Positions 17,021 through 25,858 of a stretch of DNA of 36,342 bases are shown one piece after another. The position numbers and the translations under genes were made by a program. Position 1 is the stretch's first letter. Every line of letters begins with the position of its first letter. The stretch lies in the NCBI RefSeq assembly GCF_030849505.1, contig NZ_JAUJFI010000049.1:1-36342 (forward strand). The letters are read 5' to 3'. The stretch is from Azospirillum isscasi. Lineage in GTDB: Bacteria; Pseudomonadota; Alphaproteobacteria; Azospirillales; Azospirillaceae. The notes under the pieces were generated by a model. That model did no database searches, was not told where the DNA came from, and saw nothing but the letters and a program-made list of their open reading frames with translations.

Positions 17021-17412
17021 CGTACTCCCCATGGCTGTTCATGGTCCGGCGCTGCGCCCCATCCCCTATGGACAGGATCAGCCGCCCGGGCCTAGCCGGT
17101 GGCACGCGGGCCGCCGGCAAGGAGTTATGAAGCGGCGCAGTATGCACAAAAGCCCTTTCCCGACAAGCGGAAACATGAGCCGGCCGGCGATTCCGGTCGA
17201 CCTGCCCCCGGCACGCCTTCAACTGGCCCTTTTCCGGCTCGTCTTTGCATCGCAGCAATGAAAAAACGCCGGAAAAGCAACAGAAAGGCGCCAATTCGGG
17301 CCCTTCAACGATGAGCATCGCTTGACTTGCCCGAAAGGCCGGGTATGACTGTCGCCCAATTCAACGGCAACGCCGCGGGTGGCGGGCCTTTTTACTAGGG
17401 TTTCCAGACAGC
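17021..17412. other. 392-base divergent intergenic region between rpsF and fabD
   Basis: No gene is visible. It holds a good fabD-directed promoter (17322-17349), a perfect 10-bp inverted repeat with a 29-base loop (17229-17238 with 17268-17277), and a small GC hairpin followed by CTTTTTA at about 17370-17396 in the fabD leader. The rpsF side must contain a strong promoter and perhaps an S6:S18-binding autoregulatory leader, but I could not identify either with confidence. Confidence 0.55.
17322..17349 (+). promoter_or_regulatory. Likely sigma70 promoter of fabD
   Basis: TTGACT (17322-17327), 16-base spacer, TATGAC (17344-17349), 64 bases before the fabD ATG. Good match in sequence and spacing and correctly placed at the head of the fab cluster. 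Confidence 0.6.
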
Positions 17413-18354
17413 ATGACCAGGGCGTTCGTCTTTCCGGGCCAGGGCAGCCAAGCCGTCGGCATGGGCCGCGAGCTGGCCGAGGCGTTCGAGGTCGCGCGGC
17501 ACACCTTCGAAGAGGTGGACGACGCGCTGAACCAGCGCTTGTCCCGCCTGATGTTCGAAGGTCCCGAGGCCGACCTGACCCTGACCGAAAACGCCCAGCC
17601 GGCCCTGATGGCCGTCAGCGTCGCGGTCCTGCGGGTTCTGAACGACCAGGGCGGGCTCGACCTCGCCAAGCACGCGGCCTTCGTCGCCGGCCACTCGCTC
17701 GGCGAATATTCCGCCCTCTGCGCCGCCGGCGCCTTCACCCTGGCCGACACCGCGCGCCTGCTGAAGCTGCGCGGGCAGGCCATGCAGAAGGCGGTGCCGG
17801 TCGGGCAGGGCGCCATGGCCGCCCTGCTGGGCGCCGAGCTGGAGCAGGCCCAGGCCATCGCCGCCGACGCTGCCCAAAACGAGGTCTGCACCGTCGCCAA
17901 CGACAATTCGTCGGGCCAGGTGGTGATCTCCGGCCATGCCGAGGCCATCGACCGCGCCATCGTGATCGCGGCGGAGCGCGGGCTGAAGCGCACCGTGCGC
18001 CTGCCGGTCAGCGCGCCCTTCCACTGCCCGCTGATGCAGCCCGCCGCCGACGCCATGGCCGAGGCGCTCGCCGCCGTGACGATCGCCGCCCCGGCGGTTC
18101 CGGTGGTCGCCAACGTGACGGCCTCCGCCGTGTCCGATCCCAACGAGATCCGCCGCCTTCTGGTGGAGCAGGTGACCGGCATGGTTCGCTGGCGCGAGAG
18201 CGTGCTCTATATGAAGGAGCAGGGCGTGTCCACGCTGGTGGAACTCGGCTCGGGCAAGGTGCTGTCGGGTCTCGCCAAGCGCATCGACAAGGAATTGGCC
18301 GGGACCTCGGTTCAGGGGCCGGCCGACGTCGAATCGTTCCTGAAGACCCTGTGA
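17413..18354 (+). CDS. fabD: Malonyl-CoA:ACP transacylase
   Basis: 313 residues. FPGQGSQ at residues 8-14, the nucleophile elbow GHSLGEYS with Ser95, and the catalytic His in PVSAPFHC near residue 200 are all present. It loads malonyl groups onto ACP for chain elongation in type II fatty acid synthesis. The start has only a weak ribosome binding site, but the family N-terminus begins exactly at this ATG. fabG follows after eight bases, giving a fabD-fabG-acpP-fabF order seen in many bacteria. Confidence 0.97.
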   Translation: MTRAFVFPGQGSQAVGMGRELAEAFEVARHTFEEVDDALNQRLSRLMFEGPEADLTLTENAQPALMAVSVAVLRVLNDQGGLDLAKHAAFVAGHSLGEYSALCAAGAFTLADTARLLKLRGQAMQKAVPVGQGAMAALLGAELEQAQAIAADAAQNEVCTVANDNSSGQVVISGHAEAIDRAIVIAAERGLKRTVRLPVSAPFHCPLMQPAADAMAEALAAVTIAAPAVPVVANVTASAVSDPNEIRRLLVEQVTGMVRWRESVLYMKEQGVSTLVELGSGKVLSGLAKRIDKELAGTSVQGPADVESFLKTL

Positions 18355-18362
18355 GGCATTCC

Positions 18363-19100
18363 ATGTTCGACCTGACCGGAAAGAAGGCGCTGGTCACCGG
18401 CGCCTCGGGTGGCATCGGGGCGCAGATCGCCCGCGCGCTGCACGCGCAGGGCGCCACCGTCGCCCTGTCCGGCACCCGCGTCGCCCCGCTGGAGGCCCTG
18501 GCCGCCGAGCTGGGCGAACGCGCCCTGGTGGTGCCCGGCAATCTGGCCGACGCCGCCGGGACCGAGCAGCTCGCCAAGGACGCGGAGGCCGCTCTCGGCC
18601 AGATCGACATCCTGGTGAACAACGCCGGCCTGACCCGCGACCAGCTCGCGCTGCGCATGAAGGACGACGACTGGCAGTCGGTGCTGGACGTCAACCTGAC
18701 CGCCGCCTTCCGCCTGTCGCGCGCCGTGCTGCGCGGCATGATGAAGCGCCGCTGGGGCCGCATCATCGGCATCACCTCGATCGTCGGCGTCACCGGCAAC
18801 CCCGGCCAGGCCAACTACGCCGCCTCCAAGGCCGGCATGATCGGCATGTCGAAGTCGCTGGCCGCGGAGGTCGCGTCGCGCGGCATCACCGTGAACTGCG
18901 TCGCGCCGGGCTTCATCACCACGGCGATGACCGACGCCCTGAATTCCGAGCAGAAGGACAAGCTGCTCACCGCCATTCCTTCCGGCCGCATGGGCGAGCC
19001 GGGGGAAATCGCCGCCGGAGTCGTGTACCTGGCGAGCGATGAGGCCGCCTATGTCACCGGCCAGACGCTGCACATCAACGGCGGCATGGCCATGATCTGA
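18363..19100 (+). CDS. fabG: 3-oxoacyl-ACP reductase
   Basis: 245-residue short-chain dehydrogenase. Cofactor motif TGASGGIG (12-19), NNAG (86-89), catalytic Ser139, Tyr152 and Lys156 (NYAASK). It reduces 3-oxoacyl-ACP with NADPH. The position between fabD and acpP, eight bases after fabD with GAGG six bases before the ATG, makes FabG secure compared with other SDR proteins. The 169-base gap to acpP suggests that acpP also has its own promoter; TAAAAT at 19163 is a possible -10, but I find no convincing -35. Confidence 0.96.
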   Translation: MFDLTGKKALVTGASGGIGAQIARALHAQGATVALSGTRVAPLEALAAELGERALVVPGNLADAAGTEQLAKDAEAALGQIDILVNNAGLTRDQLALRMKDDDWQSVLDVNLTAAFRLSRAVLRGMMKRRWGRIIGITSIVGVTGNPGQANYAASKAGMIGMSKSLAAEVASRGITVNCVAPGFITTAMTDALNSEQKDKLLTAIPSGRMGEPGEIAAGVVYLASDEAAYVTGQTLHINGGMAMI

Positions 19101-19269
19101 GGCGGATTCGCTGCCTGAACCACAGGTTCGGACCGGCTCCCGCGGGCGCTGGTCAAGGCTGTTAAAATGTGTTATCGGACGGGGCTTTTTGTGGCAGGAA
19201 GACACGCAGCCGCGTGTTGAACCGGCCGAATTCGCCCGAGCGGTCTCAAGGATTGGAAGGTCTGAAAAA

Positions 19270-19509
19270 ATGAGCGATGTCGCCGAGCGCGTGAAGAAGA
19301 TCGTGGTGGACCACCTGGGCGTCGAGGAAGGTAAGGTGACGGAGAACGCCTCCTTCATCGACGATCTCGGCGCCGACAGCCTCGACACGGTCGAGCTGGT
19401 CATGGCTTTCGAGGAAGAGTTCGGCTGCGAGATTCCGGACGACGCCGCCGAGAAGATCCTGACGGTGAAGGACGCCATCGACTTCATCAAGGCGAACGCC
19501 GCCGCCTGA
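19270..19509 (+). CDS. acpP: Acyl carrier protein
   Basis: 79 residues, acidic, with Ser37 in GADSLD as the site for the 4'-phosphopantetheine arm. It carries growing acyl chains for FabD, FabG and FabF encoded around it, and for lipid A and phospholipid synthesis. GGAAGG precedes the ATG. A hairpin lies in the gap to fabF. Confidence 0.98.
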   Translation: MSDVAERVKKIVVDHLGVEEGKVTENASFIDDLGADSLDTVELVMAFEEEFGCEIPDDAAEKILTVKDAIDFIKANAAA

Positions 19510-19529
19510 TAAGGCGCTGGCGCACAGAG

Positions 19530-19559
19530 GGCCAGGCAGCTTTCCCAAGTGGCCTGGCC
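19530..19559 (+). other. Hairpin between acpP and fabF
   Basis: Perfect 8-bp stem GGCCAGGC/GCCTGGCC (19530-19537 with 19552-19559) with a 14-base loop, starting 20 bases after the acpP stop; a TTTT occurs 10 bases further on. Probably a partial terminator or 3'-end stabiliser that lets acpP mRNA exceed fabF mRNA. Confidence 0.45.
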
Positions 19560-19597
19560 GTCGCTGAGTTTTCCGAGGAAAGGTCAAGGAATACCCC

Positions 19598-20860
19598 ATG
19601 AGACGTGTCGTCGTTACCGGCCTCGGTCTGGTCACGCCGCTCGGTGTCGGCCATAAGCTCAACTGGGAGCGTCTGATCGCCGGCCAATCGGGCATCCGCG
19701 CCATCACGGGTTTTGACGCCTCCGATCTGGCCTCGAAGGTTGCCGGGCAGGTTCCGCGCGGGGATGGCGACGGGTTGTTCAACCCCGATGCCTTCATTCC
19801 GCCGAAGGACCAGCGGAAGATGGATGATTTCATCATCTTCGCCATTGCCGCGGCCCACGAAGCGATCAAGGATTCCGGCTGGGTCCCCCAGACCGACGAG
19901 GAGCGCGAACTCACCGGCGTCATGGTGGGCTCGGGCATCGGCGGCCTGCCGGGCATCGCCGAAGGTGCGGTGACCCTCGCCGAGAAGGGACCGCGCCGCA
20001 TCTCCCCCTTCTTCATTCCGGCCTGCCTGATCAATCTGGCGTCCGGCCACATCTCCATCCAGCACGGCTTCAAGGGTCCGAACCACGCGGTGGTGACGGC
20101 CTGCTCGACCGGCGCGCACGCCATCGGCGACGCTTCGCGCCTGATCATGCTGGGTGACGCGGACGTGATGGTCGCGGGCGGCACGGAAGCAGCGGTGAGC
20201 CGCCTGGGCGTGGGCGGTTTCGCCGCCATGCGCGCCCTGTCCACCGCCTTCAACGACACGCCGGAGAAGGCGTCGCGCCCCTACGACAAGGACCGCGACG
20301 GCTTCGTGATCGGCGAAGGTTCCGGTGTCGTCGTCCTCGAAGAGCTGGAGCACGCCAAGAAGCGGGGTGCCCACATCTATGCCGAAGTCGTGGGCTACGG
20401 CATGTCGGGCGACGCCTACCACATCTCCGCTCCGGCGGAGGATGGCAACGGCGGTTTCCGCTCCATGCGCAACGCGCTGAAGCGGGCCGGGCTCGATCCG
20501 GCGAGCATCGACTACGTCAACGCGCACGGCACCTCGACGCCGCTGGGCGACGAGATCGAGCTTGGCGCGGTGAAGCGTCTGTTCGGCACGGCGATGGACA
20601 GCGTCGCCATGTCCTCCACCAAGTCGGCCATCGGTCACCTGCTGGGGGCCGCCGGCGCGGTCGAGGCGATCTACTCGATCAAGGCGATCAACCACGGCAT
20701 CGTTCCGCCGACGCTGAACCTTGAGAACCCCTCGGAGAGCTGCCTCGGCGTCAACCTCGTTCCAAAGGTTGCGCAGGAGCGCCGCGTGCGGGCCGCGCTG
20801 TCGAACTCCTTCGGCTTCGGCGGCACCAACGCCTCCCTGGTCTTCAAGGAATTCGCCTGA
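19598..20860 (+). CDS. fabF: 3-oxoacyl-ACP synthase II
   Basis: 420 residues, thiolase-fold condensing enzyme. Active-site Cys169 in VTACSTG, and the two histidines in NAHGTSTPLGD and SAIGHLLGAAG, form the Cys-His-His triad of elongating ketosynthases. It elongates acyl-ACP with malonyl-ACP and governs temperature-dependent unsaturated chain length in some bacteria. AGGA lies seven bases before the ATG. It follows acpP and precedes mltG by 26 bases. Confidence 0.97.
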   Translation: MRRVVVTGLGLVTPLGVGHKLNWERLIAGQSGIRAITGFDASDLASKVAGQVPRGDGDGLFNPDAFIPPKDQRKMDDFIIFAIAAAHEAIKDSGWVPQTDEERELTGVMVGSGIGGLPGIAEGAVTLAEKGPRRISPFFIPACLINLASGHISIQHGFKGPNHAVVTACSTGAHAIGDASRLIMLGDADVMVAGGTEAAVSRLGVGGFAAMRALSTAFNDTPEKASRPYDKDRDGFVIGEGSGVVVLEELEHAKKRGAHIYAEVVGYGMSGDAYHISAPAEDGNGGFRSMRNALKRAGLDPASIDYVNAHGTSTPLGDEIELGAVKRLFGTAMDSVAMSSTKSAIGHLLGAAGAVEAIYSIKAINHGIVPPTLNLENPSESCLGVNLVPKVAQERRVRAALSNSFGFGGTNASLVFKEFA

Positions 20861-20886
20861 GCGGCGAAGCATAGCGGAGACCGCCG

Positions 20887-21888
20887 ATGGGCTGGGGGCT
20901 CCGAATCGCGGCGGGGGCGTTGACCGCCCTCACCGCGGGCAGCGCCTTGGTGTTCTGGGGAGCCCTCAGCGTGATGGCCCCCGGACCGTTGGAGCATGCC
21001 GAAACGGTCGTCATTCCGCGTGGAAGCGGGCTGGAAGCCATTGCGCTGACTTTGGGAGACGCAGGGGTCGTCGAATCCCCGATCCTCTTCGTGGTCGCCG
21101 CAAAGCTCCAAGGCCCGCTGAAGGCGGGCGAGTATACGTTCCCGGCGGGCATCAGCGTCGACGGTGTCCTGGATATGCTGCGTCAGGGCAAGACGGTGGT
21201 CCGCCGCTTCACGGTGCCGGAAGGGCTGACCTCCGCCCAGGTGGTGGCGCTGCTCGACGCCGAACCGGCGTTGACCGGCGATCTGAAGGCCGTTCCGAAG
21301 AACGGGACCCTGCTGCCCGAGACCTATCACTATTCCTACGGCGATCCGCGCTCCGCTCTGGTCGAGCGTATGCAGCACGCGATGACGCAGGCGTTGAACG
21401 ACGCCTGGAAGAATCGCGGCCCGGATCTGCCGTTTGAAAATCCGCAGCAGGCGCTGACCATGGCGTCCATCGTGGAGAAGGAGACCGGCGTCGCGGCGGA
21501 GCGCGCCAAGGTGGCCGGCGTCTTCGTGAACCGTCTGGAAACCGGCATGAAGCTCCAGTCGGACCCGACGGTCATCTACGCCCTGACCGATGGCAGCGGC
21601 GAGTTGGGGCGGGCCTTGACCCGCAACGACTGGAAGTTCGAGTCACCCTACAACACCTATCAGGTGAACGGGTTGCCGCCGGGACCGATCGCCAATCCGG
21701 GGCGCGCCTCCATCCAGGCGGCTCTGCACCCGGAGAAGCACGACTTCCTGTATTTCGTCGCCGATGGCGGTGGCGGGCACGTCTTTGCGAAGACCTTGCC
21801 CGATCACAACCGGAACGTCGCGAAATGGCGCGAGGTGCAGCGCCGTCAAACCGGCGGCGCGGGCAACGGGGACACGCCGCAGGAGTGA
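20887..21888 (+). CDS. mltG: Endolytic murein transglycosylase MltG
   Basis: 333 residues. One N-terminal membrane helix (about residues 6-29), a LysM-like region (AETVVIPRGSGLEAIALTL), then the YceG catalytic domain with the catalytic Glu197 in ASIVEKETG, and the downstream LQSDPTVIYAL and YNTYQVNGLPPGPIANPG blocks. It cleaves nascent glycan strands in the periplasm and is thought to set chain length. GGAG lies seven bases before the ATG. Its place after fabF, likely cotranscribed, is common in proteobacteria. Confidence 0.95.
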   Translation: MGWGLRIAAGALTALTAGSALVFWGALSVMAPGPLEHAETVVIPRGSGLEAIALTLGDAGVVESPILFVVAAKLQGPLKAGEYTFPAGISVDGVLDMLRQGKTVVRRFTVPEGLTSAQVVALLDAEPALTGDLKAVPKNGTLLPETYHYSYGDPRSALVERMQHAMTQALNDAWKNRGPDLPFENPQQALTMASIVEKETGVAAERAKVAGVFVNRLETGMKLQSDPTVIYALTDGSGELGRALTRNDWKFESPYNTYQVNGLPPGPIANPGRASIQAALHPEKHDFLYFVADGGGGHVFAKTLPDHNRNVAKWREVQRRQTGGAGNGDTPQE

Positions 21889-21922
21889 GCGGTCCCCTGT
21901 TCCCGGTCGGAAGGCACGTCGG

Positions 21923-22150
21923 TCAGGCGGCGTTCGACGCCATCGGTTCGAGCGCGACGACTCCGCCCAGCGCGCCGTAGCTCTTGCGGGCGTCGCGCAT
22001 TTTCTCCAGCGATTCCATCAGGCTCTCTTCGGCGAAGCCGGGGGCGAGCTGGGCCAGTTCCTGTTCCGTCAAGGCGATGAAGGCGTCCAGAAGGCGCGCG
22101 TGGATGCGGCAGGCTTGGCGGACTTCATCGGCGACCATCGGTGCTGGCAT
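21923..22150 (-). CDS. Small protein of unknown function
   Basis: 75 residues, no family recognised. It is mostly helical and acidic (VADEVRQACRIHARLLDAFIALTEQELAQL), with a single Cys, no membrane helix and no signal peptide. GGGAG stands six bases before the ATG, a strong indication of translation. It converges on mltG and is separated from slt by an AT-rich stretch that probably contains its promoter. Heptad-like Leu/Ala spacing hints at a helical bundle or oligomer; the role is unknown. Confidence 0.68.
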   Translation of the reverse strand: MPAPMVADEVRQACRIHARLLDAFIALTEQELAQLAPGFAEESLMESLEKMRDARKSYGALGGVVALEPMASNAA

Positions 22151-22380
22151 GGTAGGCTCCCAATCACGGAATAAAGAGAAACACGGTCCGTCCGTGCGTG
22201 GGAATTCTCTCGGTTTGTGGTTAATAGAGCATTAAATGCAATTCATCTTCCCGGAAGGAAGAAGAGTTACCACTTCGGATGAAAAAGGCGAAAATCGGAC
22301 GATTTCGATTTTGGTATGTGACAGAGATAAGGCGGCTTTTGAGACTTTCGAATAGTCGCCGTCGATTCAATACAGGGAGG
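22151..22380. other. AT-rich, palindrome-rich spacer upstream of the 75-residue gene
   Basis: Composition drops well below the GC level of the surrounding genes. Symmetric sites include GCATTAAATGC (22230-22240), CACGG-5-CCGTG near 22183, and AAATCG-GA-CGATTT (22292-22305), which continues into a further CGATTTT (22306-22312). No credible reading frame is present. It probably carries the promoter and operators of the small minus-strand gene and the 3' region of slt. Confidence 0.5.
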
Positions 22381-22407
22381 GTCCCCCGCCGCGCACGGGC
22401 GGGGGAC
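22381..22407 (-). terminator. Terminator-like hairpin after slt
   Basis: Perfect 10-bp GC stem (22381-22390 with 22398-22407) and a seven-base loop, eight bases after the slt stop. No T run follows on the minus strand, so it may act as an mRNA 3' barrier instead of a true intrinsic terminator. Confidence 0.55.
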
Positions 22408-22414
22408 CGGACAA

Positions 22415-24379
22415 TCACCGCCGGATTTCCTTGTCCAGGTTCAGGTCCGCTTTGGCTCCCTGGATGCGTGCCCGGTAGACCAGCATGGCCTCCATCACGC
22501 GCTGCACGTAATTGCGCGTCTCGTAGATCGGGATCAGTTCCAGCCAGTCCACGGCGTCGATGGCCTCGCCGCGCGGGTCGCCATAGGTCTCGATCCACTG
22601 GCGCACGCGGGTCGGGCCGGCGTTGTAGGCGGCGATGGCCATGATGTAGGAGCCGTTGAAGCGGTCGATCATGTCCGCCAGATAGGCGGAGCCGAGCCGC
22701 ACATTGTAATCCGGGTCGCTGGTCAGCTTGGCGTTGTTGTGCTTGACCCCCAGCTTGTTGGCGACAAGCTGCGCCGTTCCGGGCATGAGCTGCATCAGCC
22801 CGCGCGCCCCGGCGGAGGACACCACGGCGGTGTTGAAGGTGCTCTCCTGCCGGATGATGGCGTGCACCAGGGCGATTTCCGGGGCGGAGGGACGGCTCTC
22901 GATCATCGGGTAGCCGGCTTCCACCAGGAACACGTCGTTCTGCGCGGCGTCCTTCGCGGCGGCCACGGCGAGGTCGCGGCGCCCGACCTCCCGCGCCAGC
23001 TTGGCGGCCAGCACGTAATCCGCCGGCTCCTTCGCGTCGAGGCTGAGGCGGCGCAGGAAGGCGGTCACCCGCTCGTCCGTGTTGCCCTCGATCTCGGCCA
23101 GCAGCTTCGTCACGCGCACCACCTCCCGCCGTTCGAAGGCGGTGGCGTCGGCGTTGGACACGCGCGGTTCGGCGGGCAGGTCGATGCGGCCATTCCCGGC
23201 GTGGCGGGCGGCAAGCTGGCCGTAGAAGGTCGTCCCGTACTGGGCGGCCTTGCCGTACCAGTCCTTCGCCTGCGCCGTCTGGCCCAGAGCCTCCGCCGCG
23301 CGCCCGCACCAGTAGGCGCCGCGCGCCTTGCTGATCGGCGCGCCCACGGAACGGTAGAGCTTGTGGAAATGGCCGAAGGCGCTCGACGGATCGTCGAGGA
23401 AGCGGAGCGCGAGGAAGCCGGCCAGGAACTCGGCTTCCGCCGCGCCGTTGCCGTCCGTCTGCCCGTGCGCCTTCACGAGCCGGTAGGCGAGGTTGTGGTC
23501 GCCGTTCGTCATGGCGCGGCGGGCCAGGATGTGGCGCTCCGTCCACCACGCCTGCGGACGCCCCATGTCCTTGGGCGCCTGGGCGATGATCTCCAGCGCC
23601 CCCGCGTCGTCGCCCTTGCGGCGGCGGTAGCGGGCGCGGTCGAACAGCAGGCCGGGATCGTTGCGCAGGGAGGCGGGCACGCGGGCCAGCGCCGCGTCGG
23701 CGTTCTTGGCGTCGCCGTCCAGCGCGATGCGCGCCTCGATCAGCAGGTCGTAGGCTTCATCGAAGAAGGGCAGCATGCGGCGCACGGCGGCCTCCTGCCG
23801 TTCCCACAGCAGCCGGTCGATGCGCGCCTTGTGCTCCTGCGGACGCAGGTGGGAGCGGTAGCGGGCCAGGAACGCCTCTTCGTCCGCGGCGGTGAAGTTG
23901 GCTTCCACCCAGCGGTCGCGGACCATCCGCACGGCCCGCTCGGCGTTGCCGGTGGCCAGCAGCGTGTCGGCGTGGCGCATGAAGCCGTCGTTGGACAGGG
24001 GCGGGTACTGCTTGAACCAGGCCAGCACCCGGTCCTCGTCCAGGTCGATGGGCATCGCCTTCTCCGCCTGCCGGCGGAGCTGGGCCTGGTTGGGCCAGTC
24101 GCCGTTCTCGCGGATGAAGGCGGCGATCTCGTCGAAGCTGCCGCCGCCGGGAGTCGCCAGCGCCATCCAGCGGATCACCTTGGCCGGCAGCTTGTTCGAC
24201 GCCTGGGCGGCGATGCGCAGCGCCTCGTCGTGGCGGTCGTTGTCGGCGGCCTTGAACGCCTGCCGGTAGACCGCGAGATCCTGCGCGGTCAGGCTGGCGG
24301 CCCCGGCGGGCTGGGCGAGCACGATCAGCCCCAGCAGGGCGGCGGCGATTGCGGAACGGGTGGCATGTCGGATGATCAT
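22415..24379 (-). CDS. slt: Soluble lytic murein transglycosylase (Slt70 type)
   Basis: 654 residues. A Sec signal peptide (residues 1-27, cleavage near QPAGA) leads to a long alpha-superhelical region of TPR-like repeats, and the last 170 residues form the lysozyme-like catalytic domain with the Glu of IIRQESTFN, then SSAGARGLMQLMPGTA and AAYNAGPTRV. This is the Slt70 layout; the enzyme cuts peptidoglycan to 1,6-anhydro-muropeptides in the periplasm. The frame is open for another 2.5 kb upstream, antisense to dapA, smpB and the methyltransferase, but the signal peptide and a moderate AAGAG fix the start at 24379. Divergent from dapA. Confidence 0.94.
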   Translation of the reverse strand: MIIRHATRSAIAAALLGLIVLAQPAGAASLTAQDLAVYRQAFKAADNDRHDEALRIAAQASNKLPAKVIRWMALATPGGGSFDEIAAFIRENGDWPNQAQLRRQAEKAMPIDLDEDRVLAWFKQYPPLSNDGFMRHADTLLATGNAERAVRMVRDRWVEANFTAADEEAFLARYRSHLRPQEHKARIDRLLWERQEAAVRRMLPFFDEAYDLLIEARIALDGDAKNADAALARVPASLRNDPGLLFDRARYRRRKGDDAGALEIIAQAPKDMGRPQAWWTERHILARRAMTNGDHNLAYRLVKAHGQTDGNGAAEAEFLAGFLALRFLDDPSSAFGHFHKLYRSVGAPISKARGAYWCGRAAEALGQTAQAKDWYGKAAQYGTTFYGQLAARHAGNGRIDLPAEPRVSNADATAFERREVVRVTKLLAEIEGNTDERVTAFLRRLSLDAKEPADYVLAAKLAREVGRRDLAVAAAKDAAQNDVFLVEAGYPMIESRPSAPEIALVHAIIRQESTFNTAVVSSAGARGLMQLMPGTAQLVANKLGVKHNNAKLTSDPDYNVRLGSAYLADMIDRFNGSYIMAIAAYNAGPTRVRQWIETYGDPRGEAIDAVDWLELIPIYETRNYVQRVMEAMLVYRARIQGAKADLNLDKEIRR

Positions 24380-24389
24380 CCGGGCGCTC

Positions 24390-24418
24390 TTGCTCGGGGG
24401 AACGGGTGCGGCTAAGGT
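24390..24418 (+). promoter_or_regulatory. Possible dapA promoter
   Basis: TTGCTC (24390-24395), 17-base spacer, TAAGGT (24413-24418), 39 bases before the dapA ATG within the slt-dapA divergent gap. A moderate match only. Confidence 0.33.
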
Positions 24419-24457
24419 GCGCGACACTTTTCTTGTAGTCCGTCGGAGGTGGCAGGC

Positions 24458-25333
24458 ATGTTGTACGGTTCCATCGTCGCTCTTTTGACCCCGTTTAAAA
24501 ACGGGAAAGTGGACGAGGCCGCCTTCCAGTCCTTCGTCGAGTGGCAGGTTGCGCAGGGCACCCACGGTCTCGTTCCGTGCGGCACCACGGGCGAGTCGCC
24601 CACCCTCTCCCACGAGGAGCACAACCGCGTCGTCGAGCTGTGCATCGAGGCCGCGGGCGGGAAGGTTCCGGTCGTCGCCGGCACCGGGTCGAACTCCACC
24701 GAGGAGGCGATCTCGCTGACCCAGCACGCGAAGAAGGCCGGCGCCACCGCGGCGCTGGTGGTCACGCCCTACTACAACAAGCCGACGCAAGAAGGTCTGT
24801 ACCAGCATTTCAAAGCGATCCATGACGCGGCGGATTTGCCGATCGTTGTCTACAACATTCCCGGCCGCAGTGTCGTGGATATGTCGGTGGCGACGATGGC
24901 CCGCCTCGCCAAGCTGCCGAACATCATCGGCGTGAAGGACGCGACGGCGGATCTGGCCCGTCCGGTCCGTCTGCTGCAGGAGGTCGGCCCCGACTTCATC
25001 CAGCTGTCGGGCGAGGACGCGACGGCGCTGGCCTTCAACGCGCAGGGCGGCGTCGGCTGCATCTCGGTGACGGCGAACATCGCGCCGGCCCAGTGCGCCG
25101 CGATGCAGGACGCCTGGCGCAAGGGCGACCTCGCCACCGCCTACAAGTACCGCGACCTGCTGACCCCGCTGCACGATTCCATGTTCGTGGAGACGAGCCC
25201 GGCCCCGGTGAAATACGCCGCCAGCCTGCTCGGCAAGTCCACGGACGAGGTTCGCCTGCCGCTGGTCGCCGCGTCGGAGAGCACGCGGACCATCGTCCGC
25301 GACGCGATGAAGAAGGCCGGGGTGCTGTCCTAA
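24458..25333 (+). CDS. dapA: 4-hydroxy-tetrahydrodipicolinate synthase
   Basis: 291 residues, TIM-barrel aldolase of the lysine/diaminopimelate pathway, condensing pyruvate with aspartate semialdehyde. The Schiff-base Lys160 lies in [10 protein letters not shown], the Thr43-Thr44 pair in [10 protein letters not shown], Tyr132 in VVYNIPGRS and Arg137 in the same motif. An in-frame GTG three codons upstream is possible, but it is part of the GGAGGT ribosome binding site placed seven bases before the ATG used here. It supplies the meso-diaminopimelate for peptidoglycan that the neighbouring slt product cleaves. smpB follows after 36 bases. Confidence 0.97.
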   Translation: MLYGSIVALLTPFKNGKVDEAAFQSFVEWQVAQGTHGLVPCGTTGESPTLSHEEHNRVVELCIEAAGGKVPVVAGTGSNSTEEAISLTQHAKKAGATAALVVTPYYNKPTQEGLYQHFKAIHDAADLPIVVYNIPGRSVVDMSVATMARLAKLPNIIGVKDATADLARPVRLLQEVGPDFIQLSGEDATALAFNAQGGVGCISVTANIAPAQCAAMQDAWRKGDLATAYKYRDLLTPLHDSMFVETSPAPVKYAASLLGKSTDEVRLPLVAASESTRTIVRDAMKKAGVLS

Positions 25334-25369
25334 CGGGCAGCACCACCCCGCCCGAGGGAAGGAGGAGAC

Positions 25370-25846
25370 GTGGCCGCCCGCGAGCCCGAACCAAGGCGCA
25401 TCGCGGCACAGAACCGCCGCGCACGCTTCGACTATTTCATCGAAGACACCCTGGAGGCCGGTCTGATCCTGACCGGCACCGAGGTGAAGTCGTTGCGCGG
25501 CGGCCGTGCCAGCATCAACGAGGCGTACGCCGGCCTCAAGGACGGGGAACTGTACCTGTTCAACGCCTACATCCCGGAATACGGGCAGGCGGGCCGCTGG
25601 CTTCAGCATGAGACCAAACGGCCGCGCAAGCTGCTGGTGCACCGCCGCGAGCTGAACAAGCTCATGGGCGCCATCAAACAGAAGGGAATCACGCTGATTC
25701 CGATGTCGGTCTACTTCAACGACCGCGGCATCGCCAAGGTCCAGGTGGGTCTCGCCGCCGGCAAGAAGAAGCACGACAAGCGCGAGTCCGAGAAGGAACG
25801 GACGTGGCAGCGCGACAAGGCGCGCCTGATGCGCGACCGGGGCTGA
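25370..25846 (+). CDS. smpB: SsrA-binding protein SmpB
   Basis: 158 residues. The OB-fold body ([49 protein letters not shown]) and the basic C-terminal tail ([20 protein letters not shown]) are classic SmpB. It delivers tmRNA to stalled ribosomes. The start is a GTG with GGAGG four bases upstream; no ATG fits. The dapA-smpB neighbourhood is common in alphaproteobacteria. No ssrA gene is seen in the window. A large inverted repeat begins 13 bases after the stop. Confidence 0.97.
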   Translation: MAAREPEPRRIAAQNRRARFDYFIEDTLEAGLILTGTEVKSLRGGRASINEAYAGLKDGELYLFNAYIPEYGQAGRWLQHETKRPRKLLVHRRELNKLMGAIKQKGITLIPMSVYFNDRGIAKVQVGLAAGKKKHDKRESEKERTWQRDKARLMRDRG

Positions 25847-25858
25847 GGAAAAGAATTT

